Positions 49,495 to 63,174 of a stretch of DNA of 64,000 bases are shown piece by piece. The translations under genes were made by a program, and so were the position numbers. Source of the DNA: Anoxybacillus ayderensis. GTDB lineage: Bacteria > Bacillota > Bacilli > Bacillales > Anoxybacillaceae. The stretch covers positions 48,261-112,260 of the forward strand of contig NZ_JXTG01000006.1 of NCBI RefSeq assembly GCF_000833605.1. Direction: 5' to 3'. A model generated the notes under the pieces. The model was not told the origin of the DNA. It saw only the letters and a list, made by a program, of their open reading frames with translations, and made no database searches. How positions within the stretch are numbered: the first letter of the stretch is position 1; every line of letters begins with the position of its first letter.

Positions 49495-49575
49495 TTGGAT
49501 TGTTTGCCCAAAACGGTTTATAATAAATAGTTGGAAATACCGAGAAGGGGAGCGGGGATCATCCCCACTCCCTTT
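49495..49575 (+). promoter_or_regulatory. gapA-pgk spacer: promoter-like boxes and GC-rich hairpin
   Basis: TTGGAT (49495-49500) and TATAAT (49519-49524) are 18 bases apart and could start transcription of pgk. GGGAGCGGGGAT (49548-49559) pairs with ATCCCCACTCCC (49561-49572) with one mismatch, giving a tight hairpin followed by TTTC before the pgk start. It could reduce read-through from gapA or protect a processed 5' end. Confidence 0.55.
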
Positions 49576-49606
49576 CTATGTACCACACGAATAAGGAGGC
49601 CTTTCC

Positions 49607-53096
<3,490 letters not shown>

Positions 53097-53112
53097 ACTA
53101 AAGGAGAGATGA

Positions 53113-54411
<1,299 letters not shown>

Positions 54412-54416
54412 AAAAT

Positions 54417-54450
54417 AAGGATGCCTTCGCACGAGGGCATCCTTTCTTTC
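54417..54450 (+). terminator. Terminator of the glycolytic operon
   Basis: AAGGATGCC (54417-54425) pairs with GGCATCCTT (54436-54444), followed by TCTTTC. Confidence 0.88.
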
Positions 54451-54474
54451 AAGTTTTTCTTTTGGATATATTAC

Positions 54475-54516
54475 TGTAAATTATCATTTTATTCGGGGAT
54501 AAAATGATAATTTACA
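54475..54516. repeat. Perfect 18-bp inverted repeat at the eno/RHS junction
   Basis: TGTAAATTATCATTTTAT (54475-54492) is the exact reverse complement of ATAAAATGATAATTTACA (54499-54516), with the six-base loop TCGGGG. There is no T run, so it is not a normal terminator. The truncated RHS reading frame opens within its right arm (54511), so the repeat sits on the breakpoint. Confidence 0.75.
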
Positions 54517-54537
54517 CTACCGAGAGATCCTTCGCCA

Positions 54538-57500
54538 ATGTATGCGAAAATGGGAACGAAATACGCCACGAGCACGAGCTATTGGTTCCGTCTCAGTGCC
54601 TATGATGCGGACGGTGAGACCATCTTTTCGAGCCAGGCATTCACGGTCAAAATTCCTGAGGCGGTTGAATATTTAGGGGAGGAAGATTACTGGTCGATCA
54701 TCGATGTGCCGTATGGGAGCGTCAATGCCGCTACGGGTAATCTCATGATAGATGAACAAGATGTTTCTATTTCAGGTAGGGGGCCAGGACTTGCTCTATC
54801 AAGAACCTACAATAGCTTGTCTCCATGGACCGGTTTATTCGGAAAAGGCTGGCACAGCGATGCGGAAATGAACATCGTCGCGCAAGGAAATGAAGCGCGA
54901 TTTACGGATGAAGACGGGACGCTTCACATATTTATGAAACGAGCCGACGGAACGTATCAAGCGCCAACCGGTGTTTATTTGGAGCTAAGCGAGACCGCCA
55001 CTGAGTGGATCGTGAAGTCGAAAGATCAAGCGAAAATGTATTTTAATAAAAGCGATGGCAAGTTAACCAAAATTGTCGACGGTCATGGGAACGCAACGAC
55101 GTACGGTTATTCGAATGGAAAGCTTACGTCGATTACGGACGCATCGGGAAGAAAATTAGACATTCAGTATCGTCCGGACGGAAAGATCGAAAAAATCATA
55201 GGCCCGATGAATCGGACGGTGACATATGGCTACACGAATGATTTGTTAACGACGGTGACTCAGACGGGCGGAGAAGTGACAAGATATGAATACAATGAGA
55301 TTGATCGTCTAGTAAAAGTATTCGAGCCGACACATACGGAGGAACAGCCAGTTGTCAATCAGTTCGTGTACGATGGTGACAGGCTCCATCAAGTACGAGA
55401 TTCCGAAGACCATGTATACACATTGACCTATGATCCAACGGAACGGCGATTGCTCATACAAAAGCCGAATGGCCGCCAAACCCAATATACTTTCAACGAG
55501 GCGGGTAATCCGATTGAGGTTGTGGATGACGTAGGCGGCTTAAATATTACAACGAAATATTTGTATGAAGGCAACAATTTAAAGGAATCATACGATCCGA
55601 ATGATGTTGGGGCCACTACACCGACGGAATCATATACGTACGATGCGAATGGAAATGTGTTAACAGCGAAGGATCGCTATGGGACTGAAACCTACCAGTA
55701 TAATCCAAATAACGATGTCATCTCCATGACAGATACAGAAGGAGACAAGACAACGGTCGCGTATGATGGCTTAAATCCAGTATCCGAAACCGATCAATCG
55801 GGAAAAACGTCTTCTGTAGCGAAGTACGATTCCTATGGAAATGTAATTGAAGAAAGTGACGCATTGGGCAGTGCGACCAATTTACTCTCTAATCACGGCT
55901 TTGAACAGGGAACGACCGCTTGGACTCTGCTTCGTTCGTATGATTCCGGACAGTTACAGGAAGATACGAATGTTTATAATGGGTTGACGGGACGAAAGAC
56001 GTTAAAAATCACCGTGAATTCGACGTCGCCTAGTACAGAAGCCGGTTATGTGGCCGCTACGCAAGAAATTGCGGTAAAACCGAATGTGACATACACATTC
56101 AGTGGAAAAATCAAAACAAATTTAACGAAAGCCAGTGCGTTCTTTAATGTTGAATTTTTAGATAGCCAAAATCGTCGAATTTCTTGGGCGGACAATCGTT
56201 ATAGTCAATTGGCAGGCACAAGACCTTGGACAGAGCGGCAAGTGACGTTTACCACTCCTTCGAACGTGGCGAAAGTACGCGTCTATTTAGAGGTCGAGCA
56301 TCAATCACCAACCGCATCAGGGGAAGCATGGTTTGATAATGTTCAATTAGAGGAAGCCCAAGTTTCTTCCAGCTATAATCCCGTGTTAAACAGCAGCTTC
56401 GAAGGAAGCGTGACGAATTGGAGCGGAACGGGCGGAAGCGTCGATCATACGGAGTCGTTCGACGGGGCTTACTCTCTCAAAATATCGAGAACCAGCACCA
56501 CACAATCAGCTAGTGAATATAAGCAGACGGTGATCGTAGGGCAAACTTCAAGCGATGCGCCGCTTCGTCTGACACTCACAGGTCTTTCCAAAGCGCAGGA
56601 TGTCAAAGCCAATGGTACCGTGAGTGCAAGCGATTATTCCATTACCGCGAAAGTGTATTTTGTAGACGGAACGACTCAAACGTATACGGCTGATTTTCCG
56701 ATCGGTACGCAAGATTGGAACCGTGCGGCCATTTCGATCCATCCGTCGAAGCCGATTGACAAAGTGGACATATCCGCTATGTTCCGCGGAAACTACACAG
56801 GAACGGTCTGGTTTGACGCCATTCGCTTGATGGAAGGTAACGTCGTAACGAAAAACAAGTATGACGCCAATGGCAACTATGTGGAGGAAGAAACAGATGA
56901 AGCCGGGTATGTCACGAAAAAGAACTATGATGCCGTAGGAAATCTGTTGAGCGAATACGATGAGAAGGGAAATCAAAAACAGTACAAGTATGACCCATCC
57001 AATCGTTTAAAACAACTCCTATTGGCGAACGGAACTTCTGTCAACTATGACTATGACTGGAACGGTCACATGACTTCTAAAGTCATTCAAACGAGCAGCG
57101 GTCCGTCACAAAGATTTACCTATTCTTATGATAAGACGGGAAAACTTCTGAAAACGGTCGGTCCGCTTAACGATGTGACAACCAATGAATATGATGCGAA
57201 CGGCAATAAAATGAAAACCGTCTTGCCGAAAGGAAATACAATTCAATGGACGTACGACGGAACGGAACGGGTCGACACGATTTCTTACAATGGAGTTCCG
57301 TATTACGAATTCCGTTACGACAAAAACGGAAACGAACTGTCTGTGCAATATGTAAAGGATGGCACGACGAAGACAAGAAAATTTGACTCGGCGAATCGGG
57401 TCATCGAACAGTCCGACCGCGGGGGATTGCAAAAATGGACGTATCCGACCACCTCGGATAAATTGCAACAGTTCCTATTCTCGCACGGATCGTTTAGCCA

Positions 57501-59067
57501 AACGGTTACGTACCAATACAACGCCTTGGACCAAAATACCATCGTTCAAGACGGAGCGTATACGTATCGCTTTGATTATGACGAGAGAGGACACGTTCGC
57601 ACGTTTACGACTGGAAATGGAGCGGGCGCTACCTTCACGTATGATGACCGCGGCTTGGTGAAAAGTCTGTCAGTGGGGACGGCAGATGGAACCGAGTTAT
57701 TGGCGGAAACGTACCGTTATGACGAAAACGGCAATCGGACGAAAATCGAGTCCCCAACAGGAGAAGCGATTGTTTACCGTTACGATGCGCTCGATCAACT
57801 AGTGGAAGAGCAATGGCCGGATGGAACGACGATCGCGTATATGTACGATGGATTCGGCAATCGCAAGCAAATCGTGAAAACGAAAGACGGACTATCCACG
57901 ACGATCACGGCCGGTTATAATGCGGCGAATCAATTGGTTCGTTTCGGCGAGGAAACGATCACGTACGATGCGAACGGCAATCGGATCGAAGACAGCCAGT
58001 ATCGATATGAATGGAACGCCGCCGATCAGCTTGTCTCTATCACTCGAAAAGGCGAAAGCACGCCGTTTGTGACCTACCAATACGATGAAGACGGCCGCCG
58101 TATTCAAAAGACCGTGAATGGCGTGGTGACGAACTACCACTACCAAGGCGACAGTCTCAACGTTCTGTATGAAACCGACGCGAGCGGAAATGTGGTACAA
58201 TCGTATGTATACGGAGAAAACGGCCAGCTGTTGGCGATGAAAAAAGGCGGGGCGACGTACTTCTACCACTACAACGCGCATGGTGATGTCATCGCCTTAA
58301 CCGATGCGCAAGGAAACGTGGTCGCTCGTTACGAGTACGACACATGGGGCCGGCTTCTTTCAAAATCCGGTGAGATGGCAGACGAAAACCCGTATCGCTA
58401 CGCGGGATACCAATATGACGAAGAGACCGGGCTCTACTACTTGATTGCCCGATACTACCACCCAACCCATGGCGTGTTCTTGTCCATGAACCCAGACCCA
58501 GGCGATGCCGATGACATCTTGACACAGAACGGGTATACGTATGCGAACAACAACCCGGTGATGATGGTCGATCCGGATGGGCATTTTGTGTGGATGGTCG
58601 TTAATGCGGGATTGGCGGCGTATGAAGGGTATAAGGCGTACAAGGCAGGAAAAGGATGGATAGGTGTCGCAGCTGCGGCAGCTATTGGTTTTGTTGGTGG
58701 AGGAAAATTTAAACTTGTTAAAAATACAGGTAAATTTAGTAAGTATGGTGTAGGATTATATAAAGAAATAAAAGGTGTACCGGGGTTAGATGCACATCAT
58801 GTTGGACAAAAAGCAATTATGAAAAAATTCATTCGAAATTATGATCCAAATAATGCACCAGCAATATTAGTACCAAAAGCTGGACATACAAGAAAAGGTC
58901 CTAGGGGAATAGTTTCGAGAAGTTCAAAAGGAATTGAGAGTGCAAGACAATTATTAGCAAGAGATATAATGGAGTTAAGAAGAGTATATCCAGACATTCC
59001 TAATTCTCAACTTCGAAAATTAATTGAATTAAATAAACAATTGTATCCAGAGATGAGAAGGAGATGA
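54538..59067 (+). CDS. RHS/WapA-like polymorphic toxin, 5'-truncated, with nuclease-like tip
   Basis: A 1509-residue RHS-repeat protein. It begins inside a fibronectin-III-like strand (YWFRLSAYDADG), then a DUF6531-type entry (GSVNAATGNLMI), then many YD repeats such as YEYDTWGR. Two carbohydrate-binding-like beta-sandwiches lie at about 450-610 and 615-760. The RHS core ends with YAGYQYDEETGLYYLIARYYHP (in pieces, about 1287-1308) and NPVMMVDPDG near 1340. The tip (about 1380-1509) has AHHVGQKA, NAPAILVPKAGHT and a helical end, resembling HNH/treble-clef nucleases; this is inference. The codons for the tip are AT-rich, unlike the core. There is no signal peptide or ribosome-binding site, so the 5' end has been lost and the copy may be silent. 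Confidence 0.8.
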   Translation: MYAKMGTKYATSTSYWFRLSAYDADGETIFSSQAFTVKIPEAVEYLGEEDYWSIIDVPYGSVNAATGNLMIDEQDVSISGRGPGLALSRTYNSLSPWTGLFGKGWHSDAEMNIVAQGNEARFTDEDGTLHIFMKRADGTYQAPTGVYLELSETATEWIVKSKDQAKMYFNKSDGKLTKIVDGHGNATTYGYSNGKLTSITDASGRKLDIQYRPDGKIEKIIGPMNRTVTYGYTNDLLTTVTQTGGEVTRYEYNEIDRLVKVFEPTHTEEQPVVNQFVYDGDRLHQVRDSEDHVYTLTYDPTERRLLIQKPNGRQTQYTFNEAGNPIEVVDDVGGLNITTKYLYEGNNLKESYDPNDVGATTPTESYTYDANGNVLTAKDRYGTETYQYNPNNDVISMTDTEGDKTTVAYDGLNPVSETDQSGKTSSVAKYDSYGNVIEESDALGSATNLLSNHGFEQGTTAWTLLRSYDSGQLQEDTNVYNGLTGRKTLKITVNSTSPSTEAGYVAATQEIAVKPNVTYTFSGKIKTNLTKASAFFNVEFLDSQNRRISWADNRYSQLAGTRPWTERQVTFTTPSNVAKVRVYLEVEHQSPTASGEAWFDNVQLEEAQVSSSYNPVLNSSFEGSVTNWSGTGGSVDHTESFDGAYSLKISRTSTTQSASEYKQTVIVGQTSSDAPLRLTLTGLSKAQDVKANGTVSASDYSITAKVYFVDGTTQTYTADFPIGTQDWNRAAISIHPSKPIDKVDISAMFRGNYTGTVWFDAIRLMEGNVVTKNKYDANGNYVEEETDEAGYVTKKNYDAVGNLLSEYDEKGNQKQYKYDPSNRLKQLLLANGTSVNYDYDWNGHMTSKVIQTSSGPSQRFTYSYDKTGKLLKTVGPLNDVTTNEYDANGNKMKTVLPKGNTIQWTYDGTERVDTISYNGVPYYEFRYDKNGNELSVQYVKDGTTKTRKFDSANRVIEQSDRGGLQKWTYPTTSDKLQQFLFSHGSFSQTVTYQYNALDQNTIVQDGAYTYRFDYDERGHVRTFTTGNGAGATFTYDDRGLVKSLSVGTADGTELLAETYRYDENGNRTKIESPTGEAIVYRYDALDQLVEEQWPDGTTIAYMYDGFGNRKQIVKTKDGLSTTITAGYNAANQLVRFGEETITYDANGNRIEDSQYRYEWNAADQLVSITRKGESTPFVTYQYDEDGRRIQKTVNGVVTNYHYQGDSLNVLYETDASGNVVQSYVYGENGQLLAMKKGGATYFYHYNAHGDVIALTDAQGNVVARYEYDTWGRLLSKSGEMADENPYRYAGYQYDEETGLYYLIARYYHPTHGVFLSMNPDPGDADDILTQNGYTYANNNPVMMVDPDGHFVWMVVNAGLAAYEGYKAYKAGKGWIGVAAAAAIGFVGGGKFKLVKNTGKFSKYGVGLYKEIKGVPGLDAHHVGQKAIMKKFIRNYDPNNAPAILVPKAGHTRKGPRGIVSRSSKGIESARQLLARDIMELRRVYPDIPNSQLRKLIELNKQLYPEMRRR

Positions 59068-59072
59068 GATAT

Positions 59073-59423
59073 ATGAATAAAGAAGAGTTTGTTAAACTTT
59101 TACATCAGTCAATTATAAAAGAAAATCGTAATTTTTATCGAGATATATTCAATAATACTGATATTAATGAAGTTACAGACCCCTATTGGAAAGAAGCATT
59201 GATGTTTTATTCAGAACTATCAGATAAAAATAAAGAAATATTATTTAAAATAATCGAACAAGTAGAAGTGGATGCTGTATCTAATATTTTAGGGGTGTTA
59301 GATGGGGTAGTATCAATAGGAGAAGAGGATATTGAGTTTAAAGTGACAATTAACGATAATAATGAACCAATTAATGGAGATTTACAAGACCTATTTTTGG
59401 AGTATGATGAAGAGAATAGGTAA
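59073..59423 (+). CDS. Probable immunity protein for the RHS toxin
   Basis: A 116-residue acidic, AT-rich protein with no membrane span. Segments include MNKEEFVKLLHQSIIKE, PYWKEALMFYSELSDKNKEIL and a C-terminal FLEYDEENR. I do not recognise the family. It begins right after the toxin tip with AAGGAG nine bases before ATG 59073 (an ATG at 59064 overlapping the toxin stop is less well spaced). Position, size, acidity and base composition matching the tip are the marks of the cognate immunity gene. Confidence 0.65.
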   Translation: MNKEEFVKLLHQSIIKENRNFYRDIFNNTDINEVTDPYWKEALMFYSELSDKNKEILFKIIEQVEVDAVSNILGVLDGVVSIGEEDIEFKVTINDNNEPINGDLQDLFLEYDEENR

Positions 59424-59547
59424 CAAGTTTAGAGATATGATTTTGTATTTGCTAAAATACCATTTATAACTTTCTTTTAAAGTAATTTGTGAATTTGAGA
59501 TACAATGTATCAGTGGAACAAAAAGAAGGCTTCTAATAAATTATATT

Positions 59548-59583
59548 ACCTTGATTGGCTTTATGCCTTTCAAGGTTTTTATT
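59548..59583 (+). terminator. Terminator after the immunity gene
   Basis: ACCTTGA (59548-59554) pairs with TCAAGGT (59570-59576), followed by TTTTATTTT. The bases between 59424 and 59547 hold nothing recognisable. Confidence 0.7.
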
Positions 59584-59604
59584 TTAAAACTATATAGATT
59601 CAGA

Positions 59605-60066
59605 TTAATTTTCCGACATAACTATCTGTCCAATGCGTTGGAGCACTTTTTCTGGAAATTGAGTGAGATGCTCCAAGAACGAAACAATCGATTCCCGCAA
59701 CTCTTTTCGATTGGCATGAAACCGATTGGCAATCACGCTCTCTTTCAGCCATCCCCAAATCCGTTCGACCAAATTTAAATTCGGTGAATACGGGGGTAAG
59801 AATATCAAAGTCAACCGTTCTTCGTGCTCATGTAGAAAAGGCTGAAGAATTTTGGCGCGATGAATTTTTGCGTTATCCAAGACCATCACGACATGTTTAT
59901 CCGGATACTGGTCCAAGAAGGTGTATTGGAGAAATTGCAGAAAAGCCTGTGCATTGCATTGATTGGTTTCCATACGGTGAAATTCTCCCGTTTCGATATT
60001 CACACCGCCTAATAAGCTAACGGTTGCGTGATGTCCATGACAAGAGTGCCTGTGCACTGCGATCCG
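59605..60066 (-). pseudogene. IS630-family transposase, C-terminal half
   Basis: About 150 residues of the DDE_3 domain of an IS630 transposase. They include HRHSCHGHHATVSLLGG, the second Asp in VMVLDNAKIHRA, the motif LIFLPPYSPNLNLVERIWGWLK in pieces with the final Glu, and HLTQFPEKV. The N-terminal helix-turn-helix and first Asp are missing: the frame runs into the end of the IS3 element at about 60067. The missing half is not found on the far side of that element, so more than a simple insertion has happened. Confidence 0.85.
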
Positions 60067-60130
60067 AAAAGTAGACAGTATAAATTCAGTTAACGTGAAG
60101 GAATCAGAGTGATAAAACTCTGGTTCCTTT

Positions 60131-60235
60131 CCTTTTCTCGTCGTTTTCCTAGTGTCTCAGAACCCCGTGAAACTGTCAAGGAGAGCACTTGACAGCCCCA
60201 CGGAGTTCTGAGGAGAGGTTGGTAAGACGAGAAGG
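60131..60235. repeat. Long imperfect hairpin downstream of IS3 orfB
   Basis: Nested complementary arms: CCTTTTCTCGTC with GACGAGAAGG (60131-60142, 60226-60235), CAGAACCCCGTG with CACGGAGTTCTG (60158-60169, 60199-60210, one mismatch), and CTGTCAAG with CTTGACAG (60173-60180, 60188-60195). Together they make a stem of about 100 bases between orfB and the element end. It may insulate the element from outside transcription. Confidence 0.65.
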
Positions 60236-60263
60236 AGGAAATATAGCCCACTGGTGCTCGTTG

Positions 60264-61041
60264 TTAACTAGCCTTTGCATATTGAGTCGGTGTCTGATAA
60301 CGAAGAACACCTTGTATCCGTTGGTGGTTGTAATAGCGAATGTAATCATGGATAAGCTGTGTTGCCTCTTCCACACTTTTCGTACGTCGCAAGTCCTGTT
60401 CCATCTCTGTTTTAAGGTAGGAGAAAAAGCTTTCTATGCATGCGTTATCAAGCGCATTCGCTTTTCTCGACATACTTGGTGTGATTGAAAATGTATCCAT
60501 CAGCGTTTTCCATCTTGTTGATCGATATGGCATTCCTTGATCTGAATGAAGAATTAAAGAATCCTTGATGTGTCTGATTTCTAATGCATACAATAGGGAA
60601 TCTTCCACAAGTTGAACATCGTGTGTTGATGAAATCTGATGCCCAATAATTTCATTGTTGTGTAAATCCATAACGGCAGAAACAAATAGTTTTTTATCTT
60701 CCACGGCAATTTCTGTGACATCTGTGACCCATTTTTCATTTAAACGTGTCGTGGAAAAGTTTCTTATTTAATAGGTTTTCATAAATATATCCAGCGGAAG
60801 TTGCTTTTTTCACTTTGACTGGCTGTTTTCGTTTCATGCGAGATTGACATTTTAATCCTAATTCTCTCATTAGTCGACGTACCACTTTTTCACTTACAGG
60901 TAGTTGATATTGATTGTTTAAAACTGCGTGAATTTTGCGATATCCATATCTCCCTTTGTGTTCATGGAAAATCAAAGAGATATATTCTTTTAATGATTGG
61001 TCTTTCTTAGATTCTTTTTTCTTCTTACCCTTCGTTTTCAA
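60264..61041 (-). pseudogene. IS3-family OrfB, broken by a one-base frameshift
   Basis: The integrase core is split into two frames. The N-terminal part (to plus-strand 60736) includes HKGRYGYRKIHAVLN and the HTH_21 region. The C-terminal part includes the first Asp in EKWVTDVTEIAV, the second in ILHSDQGMPY, and Glu in CIESFFSYLKTE. The break is at about 60758-60772, where the minus strand reads AATAAGAAAC; removing one A restores NLLNRNFSTTRLNEKWVTD. The signal is not a usual slippery site, so the gene is probably dead. Normal expression would need a -1 frameshift from orfA. Confidence 0.85.
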
Positions 61042-61121
61042 GTATTTATAGTAACCAGATTTTGAAATCTGTAGTTTTTCACATATTTTAACGACTGGAT
61101 ATTTTGTTTTGAGCTCGTCTA

Positions 61122-61436
61122 CTACTTTGAATTTCGCTGTTTTCCCTCCCTTTTCAGAATTTGCAGATACTTTTTTAAAATTTCATTCTCCATCTCTAGT
61201 TCTTGTATGATGAAATCCTTGTCCATTTCAGAATGATTTCTAACTTTTCGTTTTAGTCCTACTTCCCCGTACATTTCATACTGATCTATCCATTTATAAA
61301 TATAGTCAGGATCTGTAATCTCAAGATGATGTGCAATGACTTTTACACTCTCCCCCGCCAAGGCTCTTTGAACGGCTTCCAGCTTCAATTCTGAAGAATA
61401 GCTTTTATAAGTTCTTTGTTTTTTCGACATGTTCAT
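61122..61436 (-). CDS. IS3-family OrfA (helix-turn-helix protein)
   Basis: A 104-residue OrfA: helix-turn-helix EAVQRALAGESVKVIAHHLEI in pieces, then a leucine-zipper-like EMENEILKKYLQILKRE. The heptamer GGGAAAA (minus strand, plus 61140-61146), read as G GGA AAA, is a canonical -1 slippery site near its end and is placed to make the OrfAB fusion. GGAAGGAG lies upstream of the start. A TTG or second Met start is also possible. Confidence 0.85.
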   Translation of the reverse strand: MNMSKKQRTYKSYSSELKLEAVQRALAGESVKVIAHHLEITDPDYIYKWIDQYEMYGEVGLKRKVRNHSEMDKDFIIQELEMENEILKKYLQILKREGKQRNSK

Positions 61437-61641
61437 CGGCTCCTTCCTGTCTTCTGTATGGACATCTTTTTCCCGATTTATACATGTCTACTTTTAAAGG
61501 CTCACTCCAACCGTACTGGCGTATTTTTGTTATTGGCTGTGTTAAAGGTTAATGTTGATATAGCACAAAAATTTAGGAACTTCGGAGTTAAGAAAGTTCT
61601 TCTTTTCTTGAAATAACGCCATCGTTAGCTGATACAGATTA

Positions 61642-62079
61642 TTATTTAACAGCGTATATTGCCTCTTGTAATTTTAACATTACGTCCCTAAGATTTTTTA
61701 CTTTATTATCATTTTCTGTCTCATCTTCTAAGTAAAAATCTGCAAAAGACTGATTTTCGTATCTTGGTACAATATGCATATGATAATGGGTTAATTCATT
61801 AAAAATACCACCATTTTGACAAATTGTAATACCATCAGGTTTATACAATAACTTAATAGCCTTTGAAACAAGTATAGATGCCTTCATAATTGCATTTGCT
61901 GTATCCACATTGAGTTCTTCCACTTCTTTAAAATGTTTCTTTGGTAGTATCAAAGTATGTCCATCATTAAAGGGAGCGTGGTCTAAGATACAAGTCACAT
62001 ACTCATCTTCGTACACAACATAAACTGGTAGTTTTTTGTTTGCTAATTCACATCCTAAACAATACTTTTCTTGTGGCAT
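61642..62079 (-). CDS. HIT-family hydrolase, apparent passenger of the IS1595 element
   Basis: A 145-residue histidine-triad protein. The N-terminus has a Cys pair (CLGC, residues 8-11) possibly binding zinc. The core has FNDGHTLILPKKHF near 38-50 and the catalytic HYHMHIVPR near 98-106. HIT proteins hydrolyse or transfer nucleoside monophosphates from substrates such as Ap4A, AMP-lysine or adenylylated nucleotides. AAAGGGGGAAAC precedes the ATG. It is 63 bases downstream of the transposase and strongly AT-rich like it. The element could use it for regulation or it could simply be cargo. Confidence 0.9.
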   Translation of the reverse strand: MPQEKYCLGCELANKKLPVYVVYEDEYVTCILDHAPFNDGHTLILPKKHFKEVEELNVDTANAIMKASILVSKAIKLLYKPDGITICQNGGIFNELTHYHMHIVPRYENQSFADFYLEDETENDNKVKNLRDVMLKLQEAIYAVK

Positions 62080-62142
62080 ATGTTTCCCCCTTTTTCTTCG
62101 TAATCTGTTTAGTTAGTCGGAAAAGAAAACTTTATTCATAAA

Positions 62143-63174
62143 TTACACACTGAATTTAGATAAACGTAAACTATCATAAGTATCGGTCATTTCAAATACA
62201 AATGAGGATAGTAGGAACTCTTTGATATTGTGTTTTGTGCTTTCATTACTGCGACTATCTATAAACAAGAACCAAGCAAGGTAATTATCAAGATATTTTG
62301 TAGCCACACCTTTAAAACGGTCAATCCACTTCTTCATCCGAGAATGAAAACTGTTGACATTTTGAATGTGATATAAGCCTTTTATAACGTGCTTTCCATC
62401 ATCGGATTTGATTCGGTAATGCTTTAACCCTTTTTCTTTTGCATAGGTTTTGTATGCTCTCCAAGCATCTGTAACAAGCACATTGTCAGACGATAGTTTA
62501 GTACCAATGATAGTTTCAATTTTGGTTTTTACAATACGCCCCATACAAGATACTTTGGAGACGGTTGCTTTTGTACGGTCTCTTGCAACAAGAACACATA
62601 CTTGTTCGTGGCTGATTCCTCTGTGTTTGGATTTTCCTCCACGTTTTCGAGGCTTCCGTTCTGTAATGCCACGTTGCCCTTTTTGAGAGTACAAGAAATA
62701 GGTCTCGTCAACTTCAACGATACCTTCAAAATGGTCAAAATCCATTTGCTTTAAGGCGGATAGCAGTTTATGTCTCCAGTAAAAAAGTGTAACCCAAGTA
62801 ACCCCTACGATTTCAGCCGATTTACGCAGGGAGTAGCCTTTGAACATACAATCCACAAATGTAATCCATTCATCACCTTTTCGGGTGCGATAAAGAACGG
62901 TGTTAGTCGTATCCGTAAAGGTTTTAAGGCAACTTTTACAACGATACCGTTGACGACCCTTGACTTTTCCGAATCGAACAACGTGTTCAGATGTACAATG
63001 GGGACACTCGAAACCATCTTTAAAACGAGTTTCCCTCATTTCGTTAATCAATCTACCACCAACGGAAGAGGTCGGGTCAACATAACGTTTTACCCATTGA
63101 TATACTTGTTCCTTTTTAGTATGGGGTAACTTGTCGATGTATTTTAATAGGTTACTGAACGCTTTGTCCATCAT
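62143..63174 (-). CDS. IS1595-family transposase
   Basis: A 343-residue transposase. An N-terminal zinc ribbon (CPHC ... CKSC, residues about 56-83) is followed by a helix-turn-helix region (GYSLRKSAEIVGVTWVTLFYW in pieces). The ISXO2-like catalytic core comes next: first Asp in VEVDETYF, second Asp in VTDAWRAY, and NVNSFHSRMKKW, where the third acidic residue seems replaced by Asn, as in DDNK-type members (inference). The reading frame is uninterrupted, so it may be active. Two ATGs in a row are possible starts. Confidence 0.93.
   Translation of the reverse strand: MMDKAFSNLLKYIDKLPHTKKEQVYQWVKRYVDPTSSVGGRLINEMRETRFKDGFECPHCTSEHVVRFGKVKGRQRYRCKSCLKTFTDTTNTVLYRTRKGDEWITFVDCMFKGYSLRKSAEIVGVTWVTLFYWRHKLLSALKQMDFDHFEGIVEVDETYFLYSQKGQRGITERKPRKRGGKSKHRGISHEQVCVLVARDRTKATVSKVSCMGRIVKTKIETIIGTKLSSDNVLVTDAWRAYKTYAKEKGLKHYRIKSDDGKHVIKGLYHIQNVNSFHSRMKKWIDRFKGVATKYLDNYLAWFLFIDSRSNESTKHNIKEFLLSSFVFEMTDTYDSLRLSKFSV

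Larger units (their letters stand above)
60067..61495 (-). mobile_element. IS3-family element with orfA, frameshifted orfB and long terminal hairpin
   Basis: The ends are imperfect inverted repeats: AAAAGTAGACA plus GTATAAAT at 60067-60085, and the same on the opposite strand at about 61477-61495, with a one-base indel. Inside are orfA and orfB on the minus strand. No direct repeat flanks it, which suggests later deletion or recombination at one side. It truncates the IS630 transposase and abuts the left flank of the IS1595 element 39 bases on. Confidence 0.8.

Noticed and set aside
57106..57468. Antisense open frames across the RHS gene
   Set aside because: They mirror the repetitive YD-repeat codons, lack ribosome-binding sites and show no protein features.
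61416..61616. 66-codon frame spanning the IS3/IS1595 junction
   Set aside because: It crosses an element end, the target duplication and the terminal repeat, so it cannot be an inherited gene.
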